Below, piece by piece: positions 1 through 5,346 of a stretch of DNA of 6,095 bases. Below the pieces are notes generated by a model that saw nothing but the letters and a program-made list of their open reading frames with translations, was not told the DNA's origin and did not search any database. The translations under genes were made by a program, and so were the position numbers. Source of the stretch: Caldifarciminota bacterium (GTDB lineage: Bacteria; Hydrothermota; UBA3072; WFRC01); the NCBI GenBank assembly GCA_015486685.1, contig WFRC01000023.1, positions 1-6,095 on the forward strand. The letters run 5' to 3'. The number at the start of each line of letters is the position of its first letter. Position 1 is the stretch's first letter.

Positions 1-17
1 TCATTTTTCCCGTCATA

Positions 18-39
18 TCTTGTATTTAAACCTACAAGA
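18..39. other. Weak AT-rich hairpin near the left edge
   Basis: TCTTGTA (18-24) is the exact reverse complement of TACAAGA (33-39), with an 8-base AT-rich loop between them. The stem is 7 bp with only two G-C pairs. It has no T-tract directly behind it on either strand, so I do not call it a terminator. It may be a remnant of a palindromic intergenic repeat. Function unknown. Confidence 0.25.
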
Positions 40-73
40 CAGGCACTGGCTATTACTATCTCATTTTTTTTCA

Positions 74-108
74 TTTTTAACCTTTAACCTTTTATATTTA
101 ACATTAAA
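74..108. repeat. Degenerate heptamer array, CCTTTAA type
   Basis: Five consecutive 7-bp units, starting at 74, 81, 88, 95 and 102, are variants of CCTTTAA. Read on the minus strand they become GTTAAAG/GTTAAAA-type units, the same family as the array at 3464-3498, so this is an opposite-orientation copy. It lies downstream of the regulator gene that ends at 247. Confidence 0.6.
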
Positions 109-156
109 CTATACCTTAATCCGTATCACCATATCACCGTTTTTAGTGAGGCAATC

Positions 157-172
157 GGGATTAGGAAATCCC
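157..172. terminator. Possible weak hairpin downstream of the sigma-54 regulator
   Basis: GGGATT (157-162) pairs with AATCCC (167-172) across a 4-base loop. It lies 75 bp beyond the stop codon of the minus-strand regulator. On the minus strand no U-run follows, so it is not a canonical intrinsic terminator. On the plus strand a T-rich stretch starts about 10 bases later, but no gene needs a terminator there. Kept only as the best hairpin in this spacer. Confidence 0.2.
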
Positions 173-195
173 TCCTATATTAGTTTTTTCTATTT

Positions 196-240
196 TTTTA
201 ACTCAATAAACTCTACTAACCCTATAAACTCAAGAAACTC
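196..240. repeat. Nonamer array, AATAAACTC type (copy 1)
   Basis: Five consecutive 9-bp units start at 196, 205, 214, 223 and 232. Four end in AACTC and the third ends in AACCC; the first three or four positions vary. The unit AATAAACTC at 205-213 recurs exactly at 5495-5503 and 5522-5530 in a second five-unit array. Because the period is a multiple of three, the plus strand here reads as an artificial Asn-Ser-rich open frame; I do not regard it as coding. The array ends 6 bp before the regulator's stop codon. Confidence 0.65.
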
Positions 241-246
241 ATCTAC

Positions 247-1719
247 CTATTCACTTCTCATTTTTATATCTAATTCTTTGACAAGTCTTGAAAGATATGT
301 GGACTGAATACCCAGAATTTTTGCCGCCTCCTTTTGATTATCTGTTTTACTGAGAATGTCAGAAATATACTCTTTTTTAAATTTTTGGAGCGCTTTTTGA
401 AGGGTAATTTTTCCTCTTTCCTCTTTAATAGATGCTATATCAATAACATCTGCATCTAAAACATTTTTATTTGTTAATATTAAAGCCCTTTCTACAATAT
501 TTTTTAGTTCCCTTGCATTGCCAGGCCAGTTGTAAGAAAGTAATCTCTCTTTTGCCTTTTCAGTGAAACCCTTTACAGACTTTTTTATATCTTTTACAGA
601 TTTTTCTAAAAAATAGTTAGCAAGAACAATTATATCTTCTTTTCTATCTCTTAAAGGTGGAATATATAAAGGGAATACACTAATTCTATAATACAGGTCT
701 TCTCTAAAAGTTTTTTCACTAACAAGTTTCTTTAAATTTTGATTTGATGCACATATAATTCTTACATCTACCTTTTTAATTTCATCACCTCCAAGTCTTT
801 GAAAAGACCTATCGTCAAGAAATCTCAGGATTTTCACCTGTGTATTCATTGGAATATCTCCGATCTCGTCAATAAACAGTGTGCCCATAGATGCCATTTC
901 CACTATTCCCTTTTTTGTTTTCATTGCCCCCGTAAATGCACCCTTTTCATATCCAAAAAGTTCGCTTTCTAAAAGGTGTTCAGGAATACTTGCACAATTA
1001 ACAGGTATAAAAGGCTTTTCTCTCCTTGGTGAATGTCTATGAATCTCCCTTGCAATTACCTCTTTTCCTACACCACTTTCCCCTTCTATCAAGACAATAG
1101 AATTTGAGAATGCTACCTGATGAGCCATTTCGACTACATTGTTAAAACCTTTACTTTTCCATACAGGATGATAGGGTTCTTCTATCTCCTTTCTTAAAAA
1201 TGAGACTTCCTCTTTCAGGTGTTGAATTTTCTCAAGATTTTTAATTTCCCTACCTGCAAACACAGCAAGTTTTCCTGCTATTTCTATATCCCTTTCAGTA
1301 AAATTTCCTGTTTTCTTATTTATTATTTCCATTACTCCTACAACTTTACCCTCAGATTTCAATGGAACAGCAAGTATTGAACGGGTGGAAAACCCTGTTA
1401 TTTCATCTATTGTTTTATAAAACCTTCTGTCTTTTCTTGTGTCTGAAACAAGCAAAACCTTTTTATTCTTTACCACCCATCCTGCGATACTTCTTTTTTC
1501 CATAGGGAATCTTACCCCTTTTACCTTCTCTTTTACCTTCCCTGTGGCCTGGATAAAAACAATTTCCCTGAAAATTTCATCTAACAGGAGAAGGGAACTT
1601 GCCTCAGAATTTGTAAGAGACCTCCCGGCTTCTAAAATCACGCTAAAGAGGCTATTTATGTCTATCCTGGAACTTATTTCTTCTATCCATTTTATAAGTT
1701 TATTATAATCTTTTTCCAT
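247..1719 (-). CDS. Sigma-54-dependent transcriptional activator, GAF-AAA+-Fis HTH
   Basis: This 490-residue protein is a bacterial enhancer-binding activator that would remodel sigma-54 RNA polymerase by ATP hydrolysis. A GAF sensor spans about residues 20-155 and a short coiled linker about 158-182. The AAA+ domain starts near 188: Walker A GESGVGKE at 213-220, the sigma-54 contact loop GAFTGA at 260-265, Walker B LFIDE at 281-285, arginine-finger candidates R339 and R345, and the sensor II motif WPGNARELKN at 398-407. A Fis-type helix-turn-helix lies at about 461-486. All key residues are present, so it should be active. The GAF ligand cannot be read from sequence. There is no receiver domain, so it is not a classical two-component response regulator. 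The start is supported by a promoter whose -10 box ends 6 bp before the ATG; there is no Shine-Dalgarno. No -24/-12 sigma-54 promoter is visible in the window, so its targets are probably elsewhere. Confidence 0.95.
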   Translation of the reverse strand: MEKDYNKLIKWIEEISSRIDINSLFSVILEAGRSLTNSEASSLLLLDEIFREIVFIQATGKVKEKVKGVRFPMEKRSIAGWVVKNKKVLLVSDTRKDRRFYKTIDEITGFSTRSILAVPLKSEGKVVGVMEIINKKTGNFTERDIEIAGKLAVFAGREIKNLEKIQHLKEEVSFLRKEIEEPYHPVWKSKGFNNVVEMAHQVAFSNSIVLIEGESGVGKEVIAREIHRHSPRREKPFIPVNCASIPEHLLESELFGYEKGAFTGAMKTKKGIVEMASMGTLFIDEIGDIPMNTQVKILRFLDDRSFQRLGGDEIKKVDVRIICASNQNLKKLVSEKTFREDLYYRISVFPLYIPPLRDRKEDIIVLANYFLEKSVKDIKKSVKGFTEKAKERLLSYNWPGNARELKNIVERALILTNKNVLDADVIDIASIKEERGKITLQKALQKFKKEYISDILSKTDNQKEAAKILGIQSTYLSRLVKELDIKMRSE

Positions 1720-1725
1720 ACTGAA

Positions 1726-1754
1726 AAGATAAAAAAATCTTTCCAGTTTGTCAA
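1726..1754 (-). promoter_or_regulatory. Sigma-70-type promoter of the sigma-54 activator gene
   Basis: On the minus strand, TTGACA (1754-1749) is followed by a 17-bp spacer and TATCTT (1731-1726). The -35 box matches consensus exactly and the -10 box matches four of six. Only 6 bp separate the -10 box from the ATG at 1719, so transcription would begin at or next to the start codon, which predicts a leaderless mRNA. Confidence 0.6.
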
Positions 1755-1773
1755 GAAGAAACTAAAATTTAAG

Positions 1774-1809
1774 TAATTGGGGACGGTGCTTGACACTGTG
1801 ACATTTTTT
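1774..1809. other. Small imperfect hairpin with GGGGAC flank and T-run
   Basis: A patch beginning AATTGGGGAC (1775-1784) contains a 6-bp stem with one G-T pair (1783-1788 with 1794-1799, loop CTTGA). It is followed by TTTTTT at 1804-1809 on the plus strand. It looks like a plus-strand terminator, yet no plus-strand gene precedes it. It resembles, from memory only, GGGGACGGT-type repeats seen in other genomes near REP-associated transposases. It could be a remnant of such a repeat. Confidence 0.25.
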
Positions 1810-1833
1810 ATAAAAGAGGACAAGGAGACCTAT

Positions 1834-2934
1834 TTATCTGGAAGATGCCTCTGTATATTCTTGTAATAATGTATCAATCAATTCTTTCACAGAGACAATT
1901 TTATCCGCTCTATAAGCGTTAGCACCTGCAAAGGCAAATCCATCGTCCAAATTTCCCTTTTTGGCATTGGTCAACGCAAGGGCGATACAGTATGGCGAAT
2001 TTCTGAAATCACAGTTTTTTAAACACTGCCAGGGACAGGTAAAAGGTTTTTTTATGCCTGCCGATACATCTTGAAGGAACTTATTGTTTATCGCCCTTCC
2101 TGGCAATCCAACGGGACTGTCAATTATAATAATGTCCTCTTTTTTAGATTTTATATATGCTTCTTTGAATTTTATATCTGCATCGCACTCATAAGTTGTC
2201 ACAAATCTTGTTGCCATCTGTACTCCTTGTGCTCCCATCTGTATAAATTTGTAAATATCTGCTCCTGTATATATACCACCTGCTGCAATAACCGGGATAC
2301 TTTTATTAAATTGTTTTTCAAAGGGTTTTATCGTTAAGATGACCTCGGGTAAGATTTTTTCTAATGTATAATTGGGGTCGTTTATCTGTTCCTTTTTGAA
2401 ACCAAGATGTCCCCCAGCCATAGGACCTTCAACAACCACAGCATCAGGCACATCATTGTAATTTCTTGACCAATATCGAAATATTACCCTGGCAGCCCTT
2501 GCAGAAGATACGATAGGAACAACTTTGGTTATAATCTTTTTCAATCTATTCAGAGAGGATATTTTTGGATTTTTCAATGGAAGCCCTGCACCAAGAAAAA
2601 TCAGGTCTGCTCCCTCTTCTACTGCCGCCAGTGAAAGTTCTTCATAATCTGAAAGGGCTACCATTATATTTACTCCGATAATACCATCGGTCTTTTTCCT
2701 TGCTTTTCTTATTTCTTTTCTTAAAGCCCTCTGGTTTGCTTCTCTGAAGTTCGTGTTGAAATCAGGCTCAAGCATACCAATTCCAGCAGCAGCAATGACT
2801 CCAATCCCACCTGCATTTGCTACAGCCGAAGCCAAACCTGATAGAGAAATACCAACGCCCATTCCTCCCTGAACAATAGGTATTTTTGTTTCAATATCAC
2901 CTATTTTTAATCTAGGTATTTTAATTAATCCCAT
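1834..2934 (-). CDS. Nitronate monooxygenase/FabK-like FMN oxidoreductase with C-terminal Cys cluster
   Basis: This 366-residue protein belongs to the 2-nitropropane dioxygenase-like TIM-barrel flavoproteins, which include nitronate monooxygenase and the enoyl-ACP reductase FabK. The N-terminal barrel motif PIVQGGMG is at 19-26. EGPMAGGHLG at 169-178 carries the histidine (H176) equivalent to the catalytic His of nitronate monooxygenases. FMN-phosphate motifs AAGGIYTGADI (217-227) and GAQGVQMATRF (234-244) follow. Near the C terminus C300, C304, C308 and C316 form a CX3CX3CX7C cluster, absent from classical FabK or nitronate monooxygenase, which could bind a metal or an iron-sulfur cluster. 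The extra segment makes the protein roughly 40-50 residues longer than typical FabK. It is cytoplasmic by composition. The substrate is not determined: nitronate detoxification, enoyl-ACP reduction or another flavin reaction all remain possible. The ATG has no Shine-Dalgarno. The gene lies 114 bp upstream of the regulator on the same strand, but the regulator has its own promoter. Confidence 0.88.
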   Translation of the reverse strand: MGLIKIPRLKIGDIETKIPIVQGGMGVGISLSGLASAVANAGGIGVIAAAGIGMLEPDFNTNFREANQRALRKEIRKARKKTDGIIGVNIMVALSDYEELSLAAVEEGADLIFLGAGLPLKNPKISSLNRLKKIITKVVPIVSSARAARVIFRYWSRNYNDVPDAVVVEGPMAGGHLGFKKEQINDPNYTLEKILPEVILTIKPFEKQFNKSIPVIAAGGIYTGADIYKFIQMGAQGVQMATRFVTTYECDADIKFKEAYIKSKKEDIIIIDSPVGLPGRAINNKFLQDVSAGIKKPFTCPWQCLKNCDFRNSPYCIALALTNAKKGNLDDGFAFAGANAYRADKIVSVKELIDTLLQEYTEASSR

Positions 2935-2954
2935 AACATTAGATTAAATACATT

Positions 2955-2983
2955 ATTTTATTTTGTTTGTTTATTTCTGACAA
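2955..2983 (-). promoter_or_regulatory. Candidate proximal promoter of the nitronate monooxygenase-like gene
   Basis: On the minus strand, TTGTCA (2983-2978), a 17-bp spacer and TAAAAT (2960-2955) resemble a sigma-70 promoter, each box matching five of six. Transcription would start near 2948, giving a leader of roughly 14 bases without a Shine-Dalgarno. A second -10-like box, TAATCT (2946-2941), lies 6 bp before the ATG but has a poor -35 match. Confidence 0.4.
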
Positions 2984-3073
2984 TATAGTCTATTTCCCCA
3001 ATTTATAATTCTATCCCAGGCATTTTGCATATATTATTCTATAAATAACTTCTTGTTCTTTTTCATATCTTTC

Positions 3074-3101
3074 ATTATACTAAGTATTTTCCATTTGTCA
3101 A
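3074..3101 (-). promoter_or_regulatory. Consensus-strength leftward promoter with a long leader
   Basis: On the minus strand, TTGACA (3101-3096) and TATAAT (3079-3074) match sigma-70 consensus exactly, with a 16-bp spacer. It points toward the flavoprotein gene and would give a leader of about 130 bases. The predicted start lies at an ATG (3066-3064) opening a 10-codon frame, MKKNKKLFIE, that stops at 3034. That mini-ORF could be a leader peptide or chance. In an AT-rich spacer some perfect matches arise by chance. Confidence 0.5.
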
Positions 3102-3124
3102 GAGAAAATATTAGTTTTTGTATC

Positions 3125-3152
3125 TTGACTTTTTTATTTTAAGAAATATTAT
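3125..3152 (+). promoter_or_regulatory. Promoter of the DUF2905 gene
   Basis: TTGACT (3125-3130), a 16-bp spacer and TATTAT (3147-3152) form a good sigma-70-type promoter. The -10 box ends 5 bp before the ATG at 3158, so the transcript is predicted to be leaderless. No Shine-Dalgarno is present. Confidence 0.5.
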
Positions 3153-3157
3153 ATATT

Positions 3158-3367
3158 ATGGGAAAATTCTTTATAATTACAGGAGCTGTCATTATAGCAA
3201 TAGGTATAATCCTTATATTGGTGGGGAGGTATCCATTTATAGGACATTTACCTGGAGATATACATATAACAAAAAGGCATTTTAGTTTCTATTTTCCTTT
3301 GACGACATCTATTATTTTATCTATTATACTGACGATAATATTAAATCTCATTTTAAGGAGAAGATAG
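3158..3367 (+). CDS. DUF2905 family small membrane protein
   Basis: This 69-residue protein has the form of the DUF2905 family, whose function is unknown. A hydrophobic helix covers about residues 4-22. It is followed by a conserved loop with G23-R24 and the signature LPGD (31-34), which continues to an aromatic FSFYFPLTTS stretch (42-51) that leads into a second helix at about 48-66. The tail is RRR, consistent with a cytoplasmic C terminus and therefore a hairpin topology with both ends inside. The length matches the family's usual size of about 70 residues, so the gene looks complete. It is divergent from the flavoprotein gene and has its own promoter. Downstream there is no clear terminator, and the repeat tract begins about 40 bp after the stop codon. 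The family call is confident; no biochemical role should be assigned. Confidence 0.88.
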   Translation: MGKFFIITGAVIIAIGIILILVGRYPFIGHLPGDIHITKRHFSFYFPLTTSIILSIILTIILNLILRRR

Positions 3368-3408
3368 AAAGAGAATAGTTATTTGCCTTCGGCGTTATTA
3401 CATTTTAA

Positions 3409-3498
3409 GTGGGAAGTGAGAACTAAGAAGTGAGAAGTTGAAGGTTGAAAGAGAGAAAAAACTGTTGAAAGTTGAAGGTTAAAAGTTGAAAGTTAAAA
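3409..3498. repeat. Heptamer array, GTGAGAA to GTTGAAA types
   Basis: Seven 7-bp units run from 3409 to 3457. They begin as GTGGGAA and GTGAGAA and shift to GTTGAAG and GTTGAAA. A 6-bp interruption (3458-3463) follows, then five more units alternating GTTGAAA/GTTGAAG and GTTAAAA run to 3498. The gradual change of unit across the array suggests local duplication with divergence. No coding frame runs through it. Confidence 0.7.
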
Positions 3499-3521
3499 AC
3501 GAGAGAAACGAAAAAAGTGAA

Positions 3522-3566
3522 CACGAGTCACGGTCACGCATCACGTTCTTTTACTTCCCACTTCCC
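3522..3566. repeat. CACG-type near-heptamers followed by paired ACTTCCC
   Basis: CACG begins units at 3522, 3529, 3535 and 3542, with steps of 7, 6 and 7. After a short T-run, two exact ACTTCCC heptamers occupy 3553-3559 and 3560-3566. ACTTCCC is the reverse complement of GGGAAGT found at 3411-3417. Confidence 0.5.
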
Positions 3567-3583
3567 GGTTTATCCGGGAGTAT

Positions 3584-3650
3584 GGAGTGCAACGACCGTG
3601 CCGTTGCGTTGTTATTTTGGAGTGCATTCACCGTGTGAATGCGTTGTTGT
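3584..3650. repeat. Two tandem hairpin units with covarying arms
   Basis: Two copies of one hairpin design lie 35 bp apart. Each has GGAGTGC on the left, a 5-base variable arm, an invariant CCGTG loop, a complementary variable arm, then GCGTTGTT. Unit 1 (from 3584) has arms AACGA and CCGTT, giving stem GCAACG (3589-3594) with CGTTGC (3602-3607). Unit 2 (from 3619) has arms ATTCA and TGAAT, giving an 8-bp stem at 3624-3631 with 3635-3642. The arms differ in sequence but pairing is kept, apart from one A-C mismatch in unit 1. This points to selection on, or copying of, a folded form. Whether it acts as RNA or DNA, and on which strand, is unknown. Confidence 0.6.
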
Positions 3651-3654
3651 TTGT

Positions 3655-3687
3655 TAAATCCGCATTCTCACTTCCGCATTCCGCATT
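3655..3687. repeat. 33-bp direct repeat, copy 1 (CCGCATT heptamers)
   Basis: This 33-bp segment is identical to 5570-5602 in the same orientation, with an offset of 1915 bp. After TAAAT it consists of four heptamers: CCGCATT, CTCACTT, then CCGCATT twice. The two copies bracket the ATPase gene and its promoter. Confidence 0.75.
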
Positions 3688-3730
3688 ATTAGCCAATTAC
3701 ACCTCGGTTTTATTTTTTGCAATTTTGTTC

Positions 3731-3758
3731 TTGACTTTTGTGCATAAATGTGTATATT
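3731..3758 (+). promoter_or_regulatory. Promoter of the AAA_14/DUF4143 ATPase gene
   Basis: TTGACT (3731-3736), a 16-bp spacer and TATATT (3753-3758) form a sigma-70-type promoter. A start near 3765 gives a leader of about 25 bases. No Shine-Dalgarno precedes the ATG at 3790. Two out-of-frame ATGs (3773 and the start-stop ATGTAA at 3781-3786) lie in this short leader and could reduce translation. Confidence 0.5.
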
Positions 3759-3784
3759 AAGCATAAGAAACTATGCATAAATGT
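3741..3784 (+). promoter_or_regulatory. Putative operator: repeated GCATAA boxes over the promoter
   Basis: TGCATAAATGT occurs exactly at 3741-3751 (inside the promoter spacer) and at 3774-3784 (in the leader), 33 bp apart, about three helical turns. A third GCATAA core lies between them at 3761-3766. The right-hand copy overlaps the palindrome TATGCATA (3772-3779). The arrangement over -10 and start site would suit a repressor. The ATPase itself carries a winged-helix-like segment, so self-regulation is conceivable but is inference only. Confidence 0.4.
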
Positions 3785-3789
3785 AAACT

Positions 3790-5151
3790 ATGGAAATAAT
3801 ACAATATCTTTATGAACAGAACCCCTGGTGGGTGAAAAAAGGTTTTCTTCCGGAGGAATCTTTTTTACAGAGAAGGGAGATTTTTGGAAAGATTAGCAGT
3901 TATCTTTCTGTAAAACAAGCAATAGTAATTAGTGGACTTCGCAGGACAGGTAAGACAACCCTTCTCAAACAGATAATCTCTGAACTTCTTACGAAGGGAG
4001 AATCTGCTGAAAATATTCTCTTTTTTTCTTTTGACGAAGCAATGATTGAAAGAAAAACTGACATCCTTGAGGAGATTATAAGAATATTCGTTGAGCAGAT
4101 TGCAGGCAAAAAGTTATGGGAACTAAAAGAGAAACTCTACATATTTTTGGATGAGGTTCAATATATACCTAACTGGCAGTCTATTATAAAAAGGTTTTAT
4201 GATGTTTCAGGGAGATTGAAGTTTTTTCTGTGCGGTTCTTCCAGCCTGTTTATAACCAGAAAAGCAAAAGAAAGCCTTGCAGGAAGGGTCTTTGACTTTA
4301 TTCTTCCTCCTCTTTCTTTCAGGGAATATCTGTTTTTGAAAGGGATTGACCCAATTCCTCCACATTATGACTTTGGGAAAAACAATATTAATGAGATAAA
4401 AAAATTTTCCTATGCATATGGATTGAAATATAGAGGGTTGTTTGAAGAGTATCTTTTCACAGGGCAATTTCCTGAGACGGCTCTCTTTTTGGATGAAAGA
4501 AAGGCAAAATCTTACCTCCGCACTTCTATCCTTGAAAAAATACTTTCTTATGACATCCCCATTACCTTTGGAGCAAGAAATATTGAGGAGATAAAAACAA
4601 TGTTCAGGATAATGGTAAGAGATACGGGAAATATGATAGAATATGAGAATCTTGCCAGAGACCTTCATATGTCAAGGAATACTGTTTCTAATTATATCAC
4701 CTTTTTTGAGAACGCATTTCTCTTAAAAATTCTTTATAATTTTACAAAAAGTATGAGGAAGCAATTGAGAACAGGAAAAAAGGTATATATTTCCAGCACA
4801 AACTTTATTCCTGCGGTTTTAGGAGTAAACAGGGAATCCAAATTTTTGGGTGAGTTTATGGGACATCTTGTAGAAACCTACGCATTCAATATTTTGAGAG
4901 ACTATTTTGAGCCTATTTTTTTCTGGAGACAGAGGGATAAAGAGATTGATTTTGTCGTAATATCTCAGGAAATCCCGACAGGCATAGAGGTCAAATATTC
5001 CAGTAGTATCAGGGATAAAGATATTGGCACACTTGTTCGGTTTACTGAAAATGCTGGAGGGAAAAGGGGCTATGTTTTAAGCTCTGACATTACTGATATT
5101 AGAAAAATATCCTCCATAGAGATAATATTTCTTCCTGTATGGGCAATATGA
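3790..5151 (+). CDS. AAA_14/DUF4143 ATPase with winged-helix and PD-(D/E)XK-like C terminus
   Basis: This 453-residue protein matches the widespread archaeal and bacterial ATPases annotated as ATP-binding protein or DUF4143-containing. The N terminus has the typical NPWW segment (11-14), supporting the ATG at 3790. The AAA+ core shows Walker A GLRRTGKT (49-56), Walker B YIFLDEVQ (117-124), a sensor-like LCGSSS (147-152) and the family motif LAGRVFDF with LSFREYL (163-181). A winged-helix-like segment lies at about 282-316 (LARDLHMSRNTVSNYI). The C-terminal region keeps E362, D387, E400 and K402 in the E, D, ExK spacing of the PD-(D/E)XK nuclease fold, so a metal-dependent nuclease activity is possible but unproven. 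The biological role of this family is unsettled. It is usually found as a solitary, patchily distributed accessory gene, and here it sits alone between repeat tracts and exact 33-bp direct repeats. The gene appears full length and intact. Confidence 0.9.
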   Translation: MEIIQYLYEQNPWWVKKGFLPEESFLQRREIFGKISSYLSVKQAIVISGLRRTGKTTLLKQIISELLTKGESAENILFFSFDEAMIERKTDILEEIIRIFVEQIAGKKLWELKEKLYIFLDEVQYIPNWQSIIKRFYDVSGRLKFFLCGSSSLFITRKAKESLAGRVFDFILPPLSFREYLFLKGIDPIPPHYDFGKNNINEIKKFSYAYGLKYRGLFEEYLFTGQFPETALFLDERKAKSYLRTSILEKILSYDIPITFGARNIEEIKTMFRIMVRDTGNMIEYENLARDLHMSRNTVSNYITFFENAFLLKILYNFTKSMRKQLRTGKKVYISSTNFIPAVLGVNRESKFLGEFMGHLVETYAFNILRDYFEPIFFWRQRDKEIDFVVISQEIPTGIEVKYSSSIRDKDIGTLVRFTENAGGKRGYVLSSDITDIRKISSIEIIFLPVWAI

Positions 5152-5167
5152 AGGGGTTAGGCAAAAT

Positions 5168-5214
5168 AGCTGCCAGCAATTCAAGGAAGAAAATATGGGC
5201 TTCCAGCTGCCAGC
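5168..5214. repeat. 10-bp direct repeat AGCTGCCAGC
   Basis: AGCTGCCAGC occurs at 5168-5177 and 5205-5214, 37 bp apart, just downstream of the ATPase stop codon. The second copy sits in a short 7-bp register (GCTTCCA then GCTGCCA), tying it to the heptamer-type patches nearby. Confidence 0.5.
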
Positions 5215-5218
5215 GAAA

Positions 5219-5246
5219 GGATGGAGAATGAAGAATGGAGGATGAA
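5219..5246. repeat. Heptamer array, GAATGAA/GGATGGA type
   Basis: Four 7-bp units at 5219, 5226, 5233 and 5240 are all RRATGRA variants (R = A or G) differing only at purine positions. The array generates short spurious ATG frames rich in Glu, Asn and Met. Confidence 0.65.
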
Positions 5247-5346
5247 GATATTGAATACTGGCAAAAAGATAGGTTAAGGTTGAGAAAAGAAGAGTGAATG
5301 AGTGGAAAAAGCAGTAGCGAGTATATAGGAAAAAGAAAAAACAAAT

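Larger units (their letters stand above)
3368..3730. other. Gene-free repeat tract upstream of the ATPase gene
   Basis: I see no convincing protein or RNA gene here. From left to right the tract holds a long GTTGAAA-type heptamer array (3409-3498), a CACG-type near-heptamer patch running into two ACTTCCC units (3522-3566), a small hairpin with CCCGG (3564-3568) and CCGGG (3574-3578), two tandem hairpins (3584-3650), and a 33-bp repeat (3655-3687). AAGTGGGAAGT at 3407-3417 is the exact reverse complement of 3553-3563, so the outer arrays are partly inverted copies. The rest is AT-rich spacer leading into the promoter at 3731. Confidence 0.6.

Noticed and set aside
1..16. Possible minus-strand gene starting at 16 and leaving the left edge
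   Set aside because: Only five codons are visible, without a Shine-Dalgarno or promoter; no support is possible from this window.
20..307. Plus-strand open frame of 95 codons
   Set aside because: It overlaps the end of the regulator gene and spans the 7- and 9-bp arrays, whose periodicity creates an Asn-Ser-Pro repeat. It has no Shine-Dalgarno or family likeness.
3016..3081. Minus-strand open stretch reading YNERYEKEQEVIYRIIYAKC upstream of the flavoprotein gene
   Set aside because: It looks protein-like and is bounded by stops on both sides; it could be a gene remnant, but about 22 codons without a known match is too little to call a pseudogene.
3378..3406. GCCTTCGGC hairpin as a terminator for the DUF2905 gene
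   Set aside because: Only three base pairs of stem with a three-base loop, and no uninterrupted T-run follows.
3409..3690. CRISPR array
   Set aside because: Units are 7 bp, contiguous and degenerate, with no spacers of regular length, and there are no cas genes in the window.
4207..4668. Minus-strand 153-codon open frame inside the ATPase gene
   Set aside because: It is antisense to a well-supported gene with all family motifs; its composition shows no recognisable domain.
5025..5042. TGGCAC followed by TTCG, resembling a sigma-54 -24/-12 promoter
   Set aside because: It lies inside the ATPase coding region and lacks the TTGC of the -12 element.
5235..5297. Short plus-strand frame MEDEDIEYWQKDRLRLRKEE
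   Set aside because: Twenty codons starting within a heptamer array, no Shine-Dalgarno, a stop codon just upstream and no recognised family. It looks protein-like but cannot be supported.
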